64,000 nt of DNA, taken from NCBI GenBank assembly GCA_036873755.1, contig JAVTVY010045343.1, forward strand, positions 1-64,000, in the 5' to 3' direction. Positions 35,770-45,220 of the stretch are shown here, piece after piece. How positions within the stretch are numbered: the first letter of the stretch is position 1; the number at the start of each line of letters is the position of its first letter. The notes below the pieces were generated by a model, which saw only the letters and a list, made by a program, of their open reading frames with translations, searched no databases and had not been told where the DNA came from. The stretch comes from Hanleya hanleyi (Eukaryota; Mollusca; Polyplacophora; Lepidopleurida; Hanleyidae). Both the position numbers and the translations under genes were made by a program.

Positions 35770-36770
35770 CGTTCGTTTTTCGGGTTCGGTCTCTACAGCG
35801 GATTTATTTGTCCTGGTGCCGAGGACGTGATACCGTTCCCGACTCTATTTCCCTCGTAATTGACTTCCTCCTTCACCTTCACCAGGATAGGGAGTTTCAT
35901 ATTAGCACCATGGAAGGCTATCGATCTGCTCTGGCATGAATTGAATAGGGTGTTACGTCTTACCTTGGGTTCCGACATTAGCCTTAACGATAATATCTCT
36001 GCTCTTATTCACGCCTTCGCATTACAGTCGCGTTGTACTCGCCAACTGTTACCGAAATGGGATATCGGTGTGGTTCTGTGTGCTCTGATTATACCACCTT
36101 TTGAACCTTTAGAGTCCGCGTCTATAAAAGCTGTGTCTTATAACACGGCCGTCGTGGCGGCGTTTGCTTTGGCGTCCAGATTGTCTGTACTTCATGCTCT
36201 TGAAAGATCTTCTATGACCTGGACAGCGGATCGGTCTTGCATTTCTTTTCGGCCCATTCCTGAATTTATCGCCAAAAATGAGTCTGTTCGTTCAGGTCCG
36301 TGCACTCAACGTCGTACTCCATTCCTGCGTTGTCAGACTTTGTACATGGCCTCGAGGACGATCTTCTGCTATGTCCTGTTCGAGCCATCCGCCACTATCT
36401 TACTCGTTCCGATCCGTTCGCGGCACTCGGCTACGGTTATTCTGTCCCTTCGCCTGTCAGCAAGGCTTGACATTTAAAAAAGCCGCGTAGTTGAAGAAGA
36501 CCATAAAATAGTCTTTTCAATTGGCAGAAGGTAGATATACCATTGACGCCCCACTACTGTCTTCTGCTTCTTCTAATGTGATTCGTGCCATCGCTGCGTC
36601 ATGGCCTGTATGGAAGAACTGACCCCTCCATGACATTGTCCTGTCTTGTGCCTGAACAATTAACTCCACGTTCACTAATATCTGTCTGAGGGATATGACA
36701 GTGCAATCAATAGTGTGACCACGCTTGGGCCAATGGTGGCTACCCAGCACGTTGTGAGTAATTTCAGAAA
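35770..36770 (+). pseudogene. DIRS tyrosine recombinase, copy B, broken
   Basis: Without the 108-bp insertion the core is continuous: RVLRLTLGSDISLNDNISAL, LPKWDIGVVLCALIIPPFEP, ALASRLSVLHAL. The conserved Glu of the RxSEL motif is Val. Frameshifts occur near 35,935 (a 10-base insertion 'atgaattgaa') and 36,315, after which the CPVRA region continues out of frame. The distal ICLRDM motif again has Cys (codon 36,683-36,685) where the nucleophilic Tyr is expected. Confidence 0.75.
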
Positions 36771-37626
36771 AAGAGGGGGGGGGGCGGCAAAATTGTCACC
36801 ATCGCGGCAAGACAGCCATCTTGCTGTATCATCTCATCTCATCTCATCTCAGTCATATTGTTATTATTACATATATTATATGATAAAAGGCATCTCAGAA
36901 GGTAGAAATAAGTCAGTTGACCGGCCGTGGATTCTATAATCACCAATGAAGGCCTGACACCAGGATAGGGTTTACTCCTAACTGAAATTTGCTTGTGTTC
37001 TTCAGAAACTGACTCCCTTCTAGATGTCTCAGCTGGGTCCTCTGCGCTTCAACTCAAAAGACACCTGCTCCAGGCCTAGGGTCAACAGTAGTGATGCAAG
37101 TACAGGGAGTTGACGAATGTGTAGCCGGACCCAGAGAGCAAGCACGGTCAATTCCAACGCATCATTCATCACTCCAAGTATGGTGAATTGACCTCAAGAG
37201 GCTTGCGGACTGAGAGTGGTGTGGACTTGGCGACCCTCTAAGCTTCGGCTAGTTTATTCGCTCTCACCGGACTTAATGGTCGGCCAAGGATCTCCCTGTA
37301 TGCAATGGCTTGTGCGTTTTTACTCCCCCCTAGACATACAGTGCCTACCAAGGGGACCTTCTGCTGCCTTTGTTGCCCCGGGTATCCTTTCGACTTGGTG
37401 GAATTGTGTACCACACCACGAGCACAGCTACATGGATGGAGACAATCAGAAGATAAGTAGAACTGTATCAATTCCTTCAATTACTCTATGCGTCTTTGAC
37501 CAGGGTTAACTTGTTGAGTAATAATGTCTCAGATTTATACCCATGTCTGTGTCGTTCCAGCGATTACTAGTCTGCTATGGGAGTTACCACAAGGCCGAGA
37601 TTCCCGCCTCCATATGTTGGCACTGT

Positions 37627-37720
37627 GGCATAATTGAAACAGGTTTAAGATTTGGGAATCAAATATCAAACATTTATAAACAATGTTTCTATTTGTTACC
37701 AAATCAAACCTGTTTCAATT
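37627..37720 (+). repeat. DIRS copy B internal complementary region
   Basis: Complements the left end at 28,951-28,987 and the right end at 37,952-38,010, with the junction 'aatcaaatatcaaac' identical to copy A. Confidence 0.9.
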
Positions 37721-37789
37721 TGATTGACCCTCCCTCCGTCCCCTCATGCCGGCCTTAAACACTACAGGTCTCGGTAATTATAATGAGAA

Positions 37790-38012
37790 TAGAGGGCGAG
37801 TATGGTTTGAGCAGAGCCTATATAGTAATGCTGCTGGAATTAGATGGGAGAGCTCTCCTAGGGGCGGACAACTCTCCGCTAGGGGAGCTAACTTTTAGTT
37901 TTTAACTTTCGTTTTCTACGTTGTATCATCTTCCTGACGGAGATTGAATGGCATAATTGAAACAGGTTTGATTTGGTAACAAATAGAAACATTGTTTATA
38001 AATGTTTGATTT
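37790..38012 (-). repeat. DIRS copy B right inverted terminal repeat
   Basis: Reverse complement of 28,967-29,143 and of the corresponding repeats of copy A. Contains 'gctctcctaggggcggac' and 'ctccgctaggggagctaac'. Confidence 0.88.
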
Positions 38013-38700
38013 CTGGCCGCTGAAATTTACGTGTAGTATTTCGTGATCATATACATTTCGCAAAACATACACAAATTTCAAAATAGTTCACGGGATAAAA
38101 ACCAATATATTCATAAAAACCAGTGCATATAGATTATGCTCCGAGTCGGTCACTTAAATTCAACAATCCTTATTTTGTTTTCGCACAAGTTGGTAACAGA
38201 TTTTTCATACAGGCCTTACAGTGACTGATTCAGTATTTTCTGGTGGTTCTCGTCCGATCATGCTCAATATATATATAATATCTTGAATGCACTTTCCTTA
38301 CCGATTTATTGCGGTTCATCTTGACTTTATCTTGTTTGTTTATTTCATTCTATCTTCATGGTGGATACACCGTAAATTGAAGCTCGAATGAACGGAAAAC
38401 GGACAACGCTTTCTGAAACAGAGAACAATATTGTCCAGTATTCTGATGTGGCAAGCGATATATATTTCTGTATTGTTTGATGGTAGGTGAATGGGTTTAT
38501 TTGCTCTTCAAGTAGATTTTGTTTTAAACTATGTTTCCTTTATATTTATTAATGTTCATGGCTGTTGAAAATGTGCGTGTTCATCAGCCACCGGGTATCG
38601 CACAAGCTAAGGTGTTTTCGAATCTGTTGTTACGGTCGCCATGGTCGCGGTAAACAAGTGATCTGATTGGTCAATATGTGCAGGATGTTGCTTTTGCTGA

Positions 38701-39044
38701 TTTGGCGATGACAGTATATATATATCTCCAACAACAGATTTTGAAATATTTATATATCAGCAAATACGTTACGTCGGATATATAAATAAGCGACCGTTGA
38801 TCGAGGATATATATATATATTGAAAAAATTTATATCCAAAAACTAACATAACTAGAGATATATATATCTCATATAGTTTCAAATACGTATTTATAAATCT
38901 TTCACGTATTATTTTCGCTGATATAGGATTTAAATTTTACTTTATTTCATATCCATATTTAACGGATTTATATATCCGGCTGATAAATACCAAATATATA
39001 TAAATAAATAAATTAAATCAGAAAGTGACAAACGGCGCCTCATA
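38701..39044 (+). repeat. Left member of a ~345-bp direct repeat pair
   Basis: Starts 'tttggcgatgacagtatat' and ends 'gacaaacggcgcctcata'. Colinear with 40,283-40,627. Rich in small palindromes (GATATATATATC, CCGGATATATAAATCC). Could be long terminal repeats of an unidentified element or two MITE copies. Confidence 0.85.
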
Positions 39045-39115
39045 GTACTTGGAGAGAAATACAGTTCACATCAGGCTATTTATACAGATGGTTCTAAAGA
39101 TGGTGAGTCAGGGCG
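39045..39115 (+). pseudogene. LINE RNase H fragment
   Basis: Encodes EKYSSHQAIYTDGSKDGE in one frame. YTDGSK is the first RNase H active-site motif of LINE ORF2 proteins. Fragment only, immediately abutting the direct repeat. Confidence 0.45.
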
Positions 39116-40282
39116 TGATAAAATTTATTAGAACAGCAAGTTGACAAAATGGCCAGAAATCATGCAGATGAAATATTATTTCTTGGTTATTTCAATGAGT
39201 CTAGAGGATTAACAAATTTATTAGACGACTGATTTGAATTGTGTTCATGAAATTAAAGGTTATTGTATTTGGTGATTGGATTATTATAGGATTTTACCTA
39301 CCCTAGTAAACTCCTTCTGCTGTTAGCCTTGTATACGTTCATGCATGGATTTTCTATCCGCATGTTGTAACTTAAACTGCTCTTCATGCATGGATTATAA
39401 TCTGTAAATATTCAATCAGGAGCCTCGACCTAATCGATTTTCCTCTCAAATGACTTTTGGTTGTTTTGGTTTTTGGTTGTATACAATTTAACAGGATTTT
39501 TCGATATATGTAAAGGTGATATAAAATTAGAAAACTGCTACTAAAATATATGAGGCCAAAACAAATTTCGACATTTTGTCCCCTACGTCATATTGACTGA
39601 ACTGATATTACGGTAGGCTTATATCCTTATTGTTGTCTGTGCTAATGACACCAACATAAACGTAACAGGAATGTTTTTTTCTCAGGTAAAAGCCATGCTA
39701 CCGTTACATCATCTTGGTCTTTTCAAAAAGTCGGAAAACCACAATTTAAAAAAAAAAGAACTTTAAGTTTCGCTTATGTTTGACTTGTCAAAGTGAAAAA
39801 TCAAACACCAAATCAGCAGAACTTACCACTTCTATATTTCAATTTCCGAAATTAACGAAAACGAAAATCAAAACTAAAATATTCATTTCTTTATAAAAAT
39901 TAGACAGCCTTATCTGAAATCGTTCTATATTCGTTTTGCCTGTAGTAAAATATCATTGGATTAAACTTGTTGACTGCATCATGGGAGGATAGAATTTATT
40001 ATTACTCCATGATGGGAGTACAAGAACTGCCTAAAGAAATTTCCCCTATAACATTGATAGATGGTAACATATTAGTGCCAGTTTACAACACAACGGCATT
40101 CTGTGGAAAGACTGTTCAGTGTTCGCCCACCCATGACACGTGCCAGCGCAGTAAAGATAACACTTGGAGAGCTTCGGGTGACATCAGCGGTTTGGGGGTA
40201 ATACGTATCGCAGCTCATTAGCATGTTTCACTAGGATATATATATCCACAACTTTTTCAGTTCAAGATTTATATATCAGAAC
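39116..40282. other. DNA between the direct repeats
   Basis: About 1.2 kb, AT-rich, with a diverged copy of 18,220-18,335 at its start. An 84-codon plus-strand frame at 39,967-40,221 has no recognisable domain. No reverse transcriptase, integrase or gag is visible, so an LTR interpretation lacks support. Confidence 0.45.
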
Positions 40283-40627
40283 TTTGGCGATGACAGAATA
40301 TATATATCTCCAACAACACAATTTGAAATATATATATATCAGCCAGATACGTTTCGTCGAATATATAAATACGTGATCGTTGATCGAGAATATCGAATAA
40401 ATTTATATCCAAAAAAATAACGTAACTAGAGATATATATATCTAGCCATCTAAAATAGGTATTTATAAATCTTTCACGCATTATTTTCGCTGATATAGGA
40501 TTTAAAATTTACTAAACCCAGTGTTAATTTCACCTTCATGTTTAACGGATTTATATATCTGGCTGATAAATACCAGATATTTATAAATAAATAGATTAAG
40601 TCAGAAAGTGACAAACGGCGCCTCATA
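40283..40627 (+). repeat. Right member of the ~345-bp direct repeat pair
   Basis: Same start and end words as 38,701-39,044. Internal differences include a ~25-bp change near 40,515. Confidence 0.85.
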
Positions 40628-41507
40628 ATCTACTACCGGTACATATAACCTGCAATAGAATAAGCCAAAATACAACAGAGAAAATTGCCCGACACTGCAT
40701 GCGCGGCAATAATATGCCAGATGATTTCCGGAGGTCAAGTACAATGGCCGTTCTTTTGAATTCCCCTGTAATATGAAGCCCCCATCCATCACCAAAATAG
40801 GTAGCGTGGGATTTAACAACGCAACGAAGCTGCACCTAGTCTGTTTTAACATTTTAGTAAAAAAAAAAAGCACCACTCAGAATGCACTCTCTTCCTCCGT
40901 CTCCCCGACAAAGGGAGGAGAGGAACGTTCATCAATGACCGAGGATTAGACACCGGTAGGGAAGGTGTCATCCAAGGTCCGCTTCGCGCTCAGAAGAGAG
41001 TGCTATAGCTCGTCCTCGTGGTGGAGAGGCTAGTCAGTTTTACCTGACGTCCCCTGGATGCATACTATAGAAATGATCCCTAAAAGTATGATCTTACTAG
41101 AATCTGTTCTTCAGCGTTTATATATACATTATATACATATATAACCACAGGTGTCTATGTTGGTAATATGGATTTGCTAAAAACTTAATTACAATATTAT
41201 TCACTTCACAAAACTTTCTTTTAAAATCGTATTAGTCTTTTATTCTGCCTAATTTATTTTATGTAGTAGTTATCCTAATTAACCAAGAACTGTCAATCTC
41301 ACTTACAAAATATGGGCAGCAGCAAATGTTGGATGAGTTATGTCCCTTATTCCTTCCCTGTATGCCTTTTTCTCTTTTGATATAACCAACACATCAGATC
41401 AGTTTTAATAGAAACTTCCTAAAACGTTGTTTCTGTCTTGCACGAATTGAGCGGACAATATAAGCTGAGAGTGCTCTGAGTAGTAGGGAAAGAGCATTTC
41501 GAGTATC
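40628..41507. other. Non-coding DNA left of the Polinton
   Basis: No supported gene. A poly-A run is at about 40,860. The Polinton begins at 41,508. Confidence 0.4.
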
Positions 41508-41557
41508 GTTTTCCAGGGAGATAACTCTGTTTTGTGGAGGTCACGTGGAGTCCCGTA

Positions 41558-41640
41558 TAACGTCACTTCCGGTCTGGGTGAATGGAGCGTGACCTGTGAA
41601 CTGTATGACGTCACTTCCGGTCTGGGTGAATGGGGCGTGA
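41558..41640 (+). promoter_or_regulatory. Duplicated CRE/ETS composite sites at the left terminus
   Basis: Two tandem ~50-bp units each contain 'acgtcacttccggtctgggt', that is a cAMP-response element (intact TGACGTCA in the second, one base off in the first) fused to an ETS/GABP site (CTTCCGG), then 'gcgtgacctgtgaac'. Both recur at the right terminus (55,085-55,180). Binding is inferred from motif match. Confidence 0.6.
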
Positions 41641-41934
41641 CCTGTGAACATGATAGGATATGTACTGACCTGTCTGTGGGGACTCAATGTCGTTCATCTC
41701 CGTGTCTTTTCGGTGAGAGGAACATGTACTGGGGGTTTTCCCACAATGTCGTTCACCTCCGTGTCTCTTCGGTCAGGTCCGTGTCTTTTCGGTGGGGTCC
41801 GTGGGAACATGATAGGAGATTGCAACATTGTTGCACGTTCGCTACAATGTTGCGAAGATGTCACGGAGATCACCGAAGAGACACGGAGATCCCCGAAGGA
41901 GGCGAGAGGGGTCCCTAGTGTACCGATGGGGTTG

Positions 41935-43150
41935 TATGAGGTATCAATGTAAAGCATTCGTGAAGGGGCATCTGATGGGGTATGTGTGGGATTGAAATAT
42001 GGTCATTCTTGCGCATGCGCGGTAGACCAAGGGTATGGAAATACACGTTTTGGGATCAAGGGGAGCCCCTAATGGACCGATGGGGTCGTATGAGGTATCA
42101 ATGTGAAGCCTATGTGAGGGGGCATCCGAGGGGCTGGGCGCGGGGTTGGAATATGGTCATTCTGCGCATGCGCGGTAGACCAAGGGTATGGAATACACGT
42201 TTTGGGATCTAGGGGAGCCACTAGTGGTTCGATGGAGTCGTATGAGGTGTCAATGTGAAGCATTCGTGAAGGTGCATCCTACGGGCTGGGTGTGGGGTTG
42301 AAATATCGTCATTCTGCAATGCGCGGTAGACCAAGGGTATGGAAATAGCCGTTTTGGGGTTTAGGGCAGCCACTAATGGACCGATGGGGTCGAGTGAGGT
42401 ATCCATGTTAAGCCTATGTGAGGGGGCATCCCACTGGGTGGATGTGGGGTCGGAATATCGTCGTTCTGCGCATGCGCAATAGACAAAGGGTATGAAAATA
42501 GACGTTTTGGGATGTAGGTGAGCCACTAATGAGCCGATGGAGTTGAGTGAGGTATCAATGTGAAGCATAGGTGAGGGGGCATCCGATTGGACTAGTGTCT
42601 CGGCCGTTGTCCACATTCTGCGCATGCGCAGACAGGGAATTCTGGGAAAAGGGTGTGGAAATAGACGTTTTAGGGTTTAGGTGAGCCCCTAATGATCCTA
42701 TGGTGTCGTATGAGGTCTTATTTTGAAGCTGCCATGAGGGAGCATCCGCCTGGGCTAGTGTGTCGTTCGCTGTCAATAGTCTGCGCATGCGCAGTCTGGC
42801 CGTAGTATAGAAATAGACGTGTTGGGGTTTAGGTGGGCCCCTATTGGGCCGATGGGATCGAATGAGGTATCCATGTGAAGCAGTCGTGAGGGAGTATCCG
42901 ACGGGGTGGGTGTGACGTGCAACTGACGTCATTCTGCGCATGCGCAGTAGAGAAAGTGTATGGAAATAGACATTTTGGCGCCGACAGGGGTCACTATGGG
43001 TCCGATGGAGTCGTATGAGGTCTTATGTTGAAGCTCTTGTGAAGCAGCATCCGATTGGACTCAGGGTTCGTCCGTGTTCAAGGGTCTGCGCATGCGCAGT
43101 CTGGTTGTAGTATAGAAAGCAGGCATGTTGGGGGATGCGTGGGGGTGTGT
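41935..43150 (+). repeat. Eight ~152-bp units each with an NRF1-type palindrome
   Basis: The palindrome GCGCATGCGC, usually TGCGCATGCGCA, lies at about 42,011, 42,163, 42,314 (degenerate), 42,467, 42,619, 42,782, 42,935 and 43,087. Spacing is 151-153 bp except one of 163. The rest of each unit carries 'ggtatcaatgtgaagc', a GTCGTATGAGG word and a GACGTTTTGGGG-like word. The palindrome matches the NRF1 consensus. Confidence 0.92.
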
Positions 43151-43394
43151 GTGTGACCCACCACTAGGGGTCCATGGTTGGGGTTGGGTGGTGGTGTGGG
43201 TTCTGTGCACAGACGTTACTTCCGGGTTTCACTAAAACTACCTTCGAACACAGAAGAGTTCCAATGTTCCCCTTAGACGTAGGGCCCGGCCCGGCCCCGC
43301 AGCGCGCGCGGGTTATCCGGCCGCAGCGCGCGCGCGGGGGTTATCCGGAAGTGCGCGGCATCACCGGAAGTGCGCGGATGAATGTCGGGTCAAA

Positions 43395-43407
43395 AGGTCA
43401 AAGGTCA
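43395..43407 (+). promoter_or_regulatory. DR1 nuclear-receptor element
   Basis: AGGTCA-A-AGGTCA is a perfect DR1 (RXR/HNF4-type) repeat, flanked by more GGTCA half-sites, just inside the left terminal repeat. A near-identical GGTCAAAGGTCA occurs at 63,387 in the second element. Confidence 0.5.
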
Positions 43408-43686
43408 CATCCAGGTCAAAAGGTCTCCCTTTCGGCAAGGTTCGGCAACAATGTTGCGGCATCGATATACAGAGCTTGAACCCAAAAAAGGGGATTGTAA
43501 ATTAACCGGGGAAGGATGGGCAGTTCCATTTGGACCAATCAGCGGTCGAGAAAAAGAGCCAATGAGCGATCGATAAAAGAACCAATGGACGGGTACTAGA
43601 ATTTCGATCACGGCTGCGCCTATATCCGGGTACTAGGATGCTTTCGCCTACGCCCTCGCCTACATCCGGGTACTTCTATGTAGGTG

Positions 43687-43723
43687 TATAAAAGTGGGAA
43701 TATTTAGGGCATTGCTGCATTCA
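43687..43723 (+). promoter_or_regulatory. TATA/initiator promoter P0
   Basis: TATAAA at 43,687 with GCATTC, A at 43,719, 32 bp downstream: the spacing seen at the other promoters of the element. The next ATG opens the 44-codon frame at 43,773. Confidence 0.4.
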
Positions 43724-43772
43724 TCGGCCTATTCATCCTTATTTTTGCTTAAGCTTTGACTAGTGAAATCTC

Positions 43773-43907
43773 ATGTTAAATGAAATCCTATACAAAATAA
43801 CATTACACTATCGAACAATCACGGACTTTCACGAAGGGCCGTCACAGGGCGTAGTAGAAAAAAGCGCATTTCTAACCTTATTGACCTTATGGCGCAAGCG
43901 AGTATAA
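43773..43907 (+). CDS. Small ORF (44 aa) at the left end of the Polinton unique region
   Basis: ATG to TAA, 44 codons (starts MLNEILYKITLHYRTITDF, ends LWRKRV). It is the first ATG after promoter P0. No domain recognised. Short enough to be fortuitous. Confidence 0.25.
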   Translation: MLNEILYKITLHYRTITDFHEGPSQGVVEKSAFLTLLTLWRKRV

Positions 43908-43957
43908 CAAGTGCCCATGGCTCACACGGTGTATAAAACCCTACCCAACAGGTACAC

Positions 43958-43993
43958 TATAAAGCCACCTCTCTAACCGTTCGCTTTTCATTC
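43958..43993 (+). promoter_or_regulatory. TATA/initiator promoter for PC4-like gene A
   Basis: TATAAA at 43,958-43,963 and TCATTC at 43,988-43,993, 32 bp from the first T to the initiator A. The ATG (CCACCATGG) follows 10 bp later. Confidence 0.65.
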
Positions 43994-43999
43994 CCCACC

Positions 44000-44686
44000 A
44001 TGGCAGCGAGCGGAACAGAGCTTGCGTTATTCTAACTGACGTCCGACGTCTACCTCATCGTCAATGACGATCACCTGGAGCTGGTCCAAGACGCACCGCA
44101 GAAGGTGAAGATTTTGTTATCGCTATCAGGCTGGACTCTATTGACACGATTGTTACAGGGAAAAGAGCCCGAAAGGGATTTCATGCACGTGGAAGTCGGT
44201 GTGCACATACGCACTGCTGGAGAAGATTCCCTTTTTCCCCGGTTGGAACAGAGTGGAGGTACCTATATCACACTCTGTCCACCCTTATGGATGGCACTGA
44301 AAGATGTACTCCCCGAGGTGGATGACTTACTACACCCCGAGGTGAAAGAAGGGACTGTGGCTACCCGGAGGCTTACACCTGGCTGCACCCTATTGTTGTA
44401 CCCCAAACGAGTGGACCTCATCGATAGCGGACTTAGGTGTTGGTGTACGTCTGAACCCAAAGCGCACGTCTCTTTGTCACCGGAAGGATGGACTACCTTG
44501 AAACGGGTGTTGTTGGGTGACCTGCACGGTGATAGCATTCACCTGTGTGACGACGTCTACATTTTCTGCGGTCCCTTTTTCGCTCGACTCCTCTGTCTGA
44601 ACGACGGTGGTTTTACCCTGGACCCGGATCTATGGACGGCTTTGGAACAAGTAGTCCCCAATGTCGATAAGGTACTATCTCTATAG
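44000..44686 (+). pseudogene. PC4-like tandem-repeat protein A (one in-frame stop)
   Basis: The ATG at 44,000 sits in a strong Kozak context behind a TATA/initiator pair. Codon 12 is TAA (44,033-44,035) and the same frame then runs to 44,686 (228 codons). Two ~100-residue units (about 16-113 and 125-228) each have a strand-rich part, a helix starting LSxxGWTxLxRxL, then IHLxDDVYIxxGPFF, then GGFTLDPDLWTALEQVVPNV. The pattern 'GG-hydrophobic-L-polar-P-x-x-W-x-x-L-x-x-x-h-P-x-h-D' is that of the C-terminal strand and helix of PC4/p15, a single-stranded-DNA-binding transcription cofactor. Role inferred: DNA binding in element transcription or replication. A downstream start after the stop would lose part of unit 1. 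Family assignment is moderate. Confidence 0.6.
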
Positions 44687-44768
44687 GAGCCACATAACCA
44701 ATCAGAATAGTACGTATCACGAACTACACCCGCAGAGCTACGTCTAAGCGCGCATGTGTGACATGGTC

Positions 44769-44805
44769 TATAAAACACGTCCCTCTGGATCCCACACTTT
44801 CATTC
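44769..44805 (+). promoter_or_regulatory. TATA/initiator promoter for the 108-aa protein
   Basis: TATAAA at 44,769 and TCATTC at 44,800-44,805 (A at +33). ATG at 44,822. Confidence 0.65.
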
Positions 44806-44821
44806 CTACGGTTACAGAGCC

Positions 44822-45148
44822 ATGACGGAGATCCACCCCTATGCGACTCGCATTTTACAGCATGCCACCGTGGTTAATTCGCTCACGGGTTACCGAGCAG
44901 TGGTTCGGTCCATGTTTTCAGATGGCGACGACAACGAGGGGCGACGCCAGATCCTGAACGAGTTCATAGAAGCGGTCTTCGACAGAGTGCACACGATGGA
45001 GAGGTGTGCCATCACTCACCACTACTGGACTATGACAGCCATCCTTGATGCTCGGGCTATGGACCACGAGCGCTCACGCCGGAACCAGCGACGGCTGGTT
45101 GGCCTAGTCATGGTCTATGCCCTATTGACCCTGGCGCTGTGTCATTGA
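44822..45148 (+). CDS. Small protein with C-terminal hydrophobic anchor
   Basis: An intact frame of 108 codons from ATG (GAGCCATGA) to TGA, between the two PC4-like genes. The first ~85 residues look mostly helical and charged (TRILQHATVVNSL, EFIEAVFDRVHTMERC). A basic stretch (RSRRNQRRL) precedes a terminal hydrophobic segment (VGLVMVYALLTLALCH), the arrangement of a tail-anchored membrane protein. I recognise no family. Helical tail-anchored proteins in DNA viruses include apoptosis regulators, but no BH-type motif is visible, so no function is claimed. It has its own TATA/initiator promoter. Confidence 0.6.
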   Translation: MTEIHPYATRILQHATVVNSLTGYRAVVRSMFSDGDDNEGRRQILNEFIEAVFDRVHTMERCAITHHYWTMTAILDARAMDHERSRRNQRRLVGLVMVYALLTLALCH

Positions 45149-45162
45149 CAGTGGGACCTGAC

Positions 45163-45198
45163 TATAAATACGAGGGTCAGACACAGTGTGCGTCATTC
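45163..45198 (+). promoter_or_regulatory. TATA/initiator promoter for PC4-like gene B
   Basis: TATAAA at 45,163 and TCATTC at 45,193-45,198, first T to initiator A 32 bp. The open frame upstream of 45,221 has no ATG, so the start is ATG 45,221. Confidence 0.65.
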
Positions 45199-45220
45199 AA
45201 CGATCGTCATTGGGTCAACC

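Larger units (their letters stand above)
28948..38012 (+). mobile_element. DIRS-type retrotransposon, copy B, with nested LINE
   Basis: Same architecture as copy A: left inverted repeat at 28,967-29,143, gag-like frame at 31,772, long non-coding core, RT scrap at 35,162, recombinase at 35,770-36,770, internal complementary region at 37,627-37,720 and right inverted repeat at 37,790-38,012. A LINE of ~2.46 kb is inserted in the left repeat. Subtracting it leaves ~6.6 kb, the size of copy A. The outer ends use 'aaacctgtttcaattatgcc' where copy A has 'aaacctgcttcaattcatgcc', and the internal complementary region carries the same variant, so ends and ICR evolved together. Confidence 0.9.
41508..43352 (+). 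repeat. Polinton left terminal inverted repeat
   Basis: Reverse complement of 53,325-55,239 with small indels. The outer 200 bp hold an E-box (CACGTG) and two copies of a CRE/ETS composite. 41,680-41,920 has short repeats (GTGTCTTTTCGGTG type). 41,935-43,150 is the eight-unit 152-bp array. The inner end is a GC-rich block with GCGCGCGCGGG. The right copy has an extra ~15 bp near its outer end ('ggtggcgccccctcc'). Confidence 0.93.

Noticed and set aside
38701..40627. LTR retrotransposon
   Set aside because: No gag-pol, primer-binding site, polypurine tract or TG...CA ends could be recognised.
42221..42941. Minus-strand ORFs of 128-134 codons in the Polinton termini
   Set aside because: They are periodic translations of the 152-bp repeats (LHIDTS-type repeats) and occur in mirror form at the right end.
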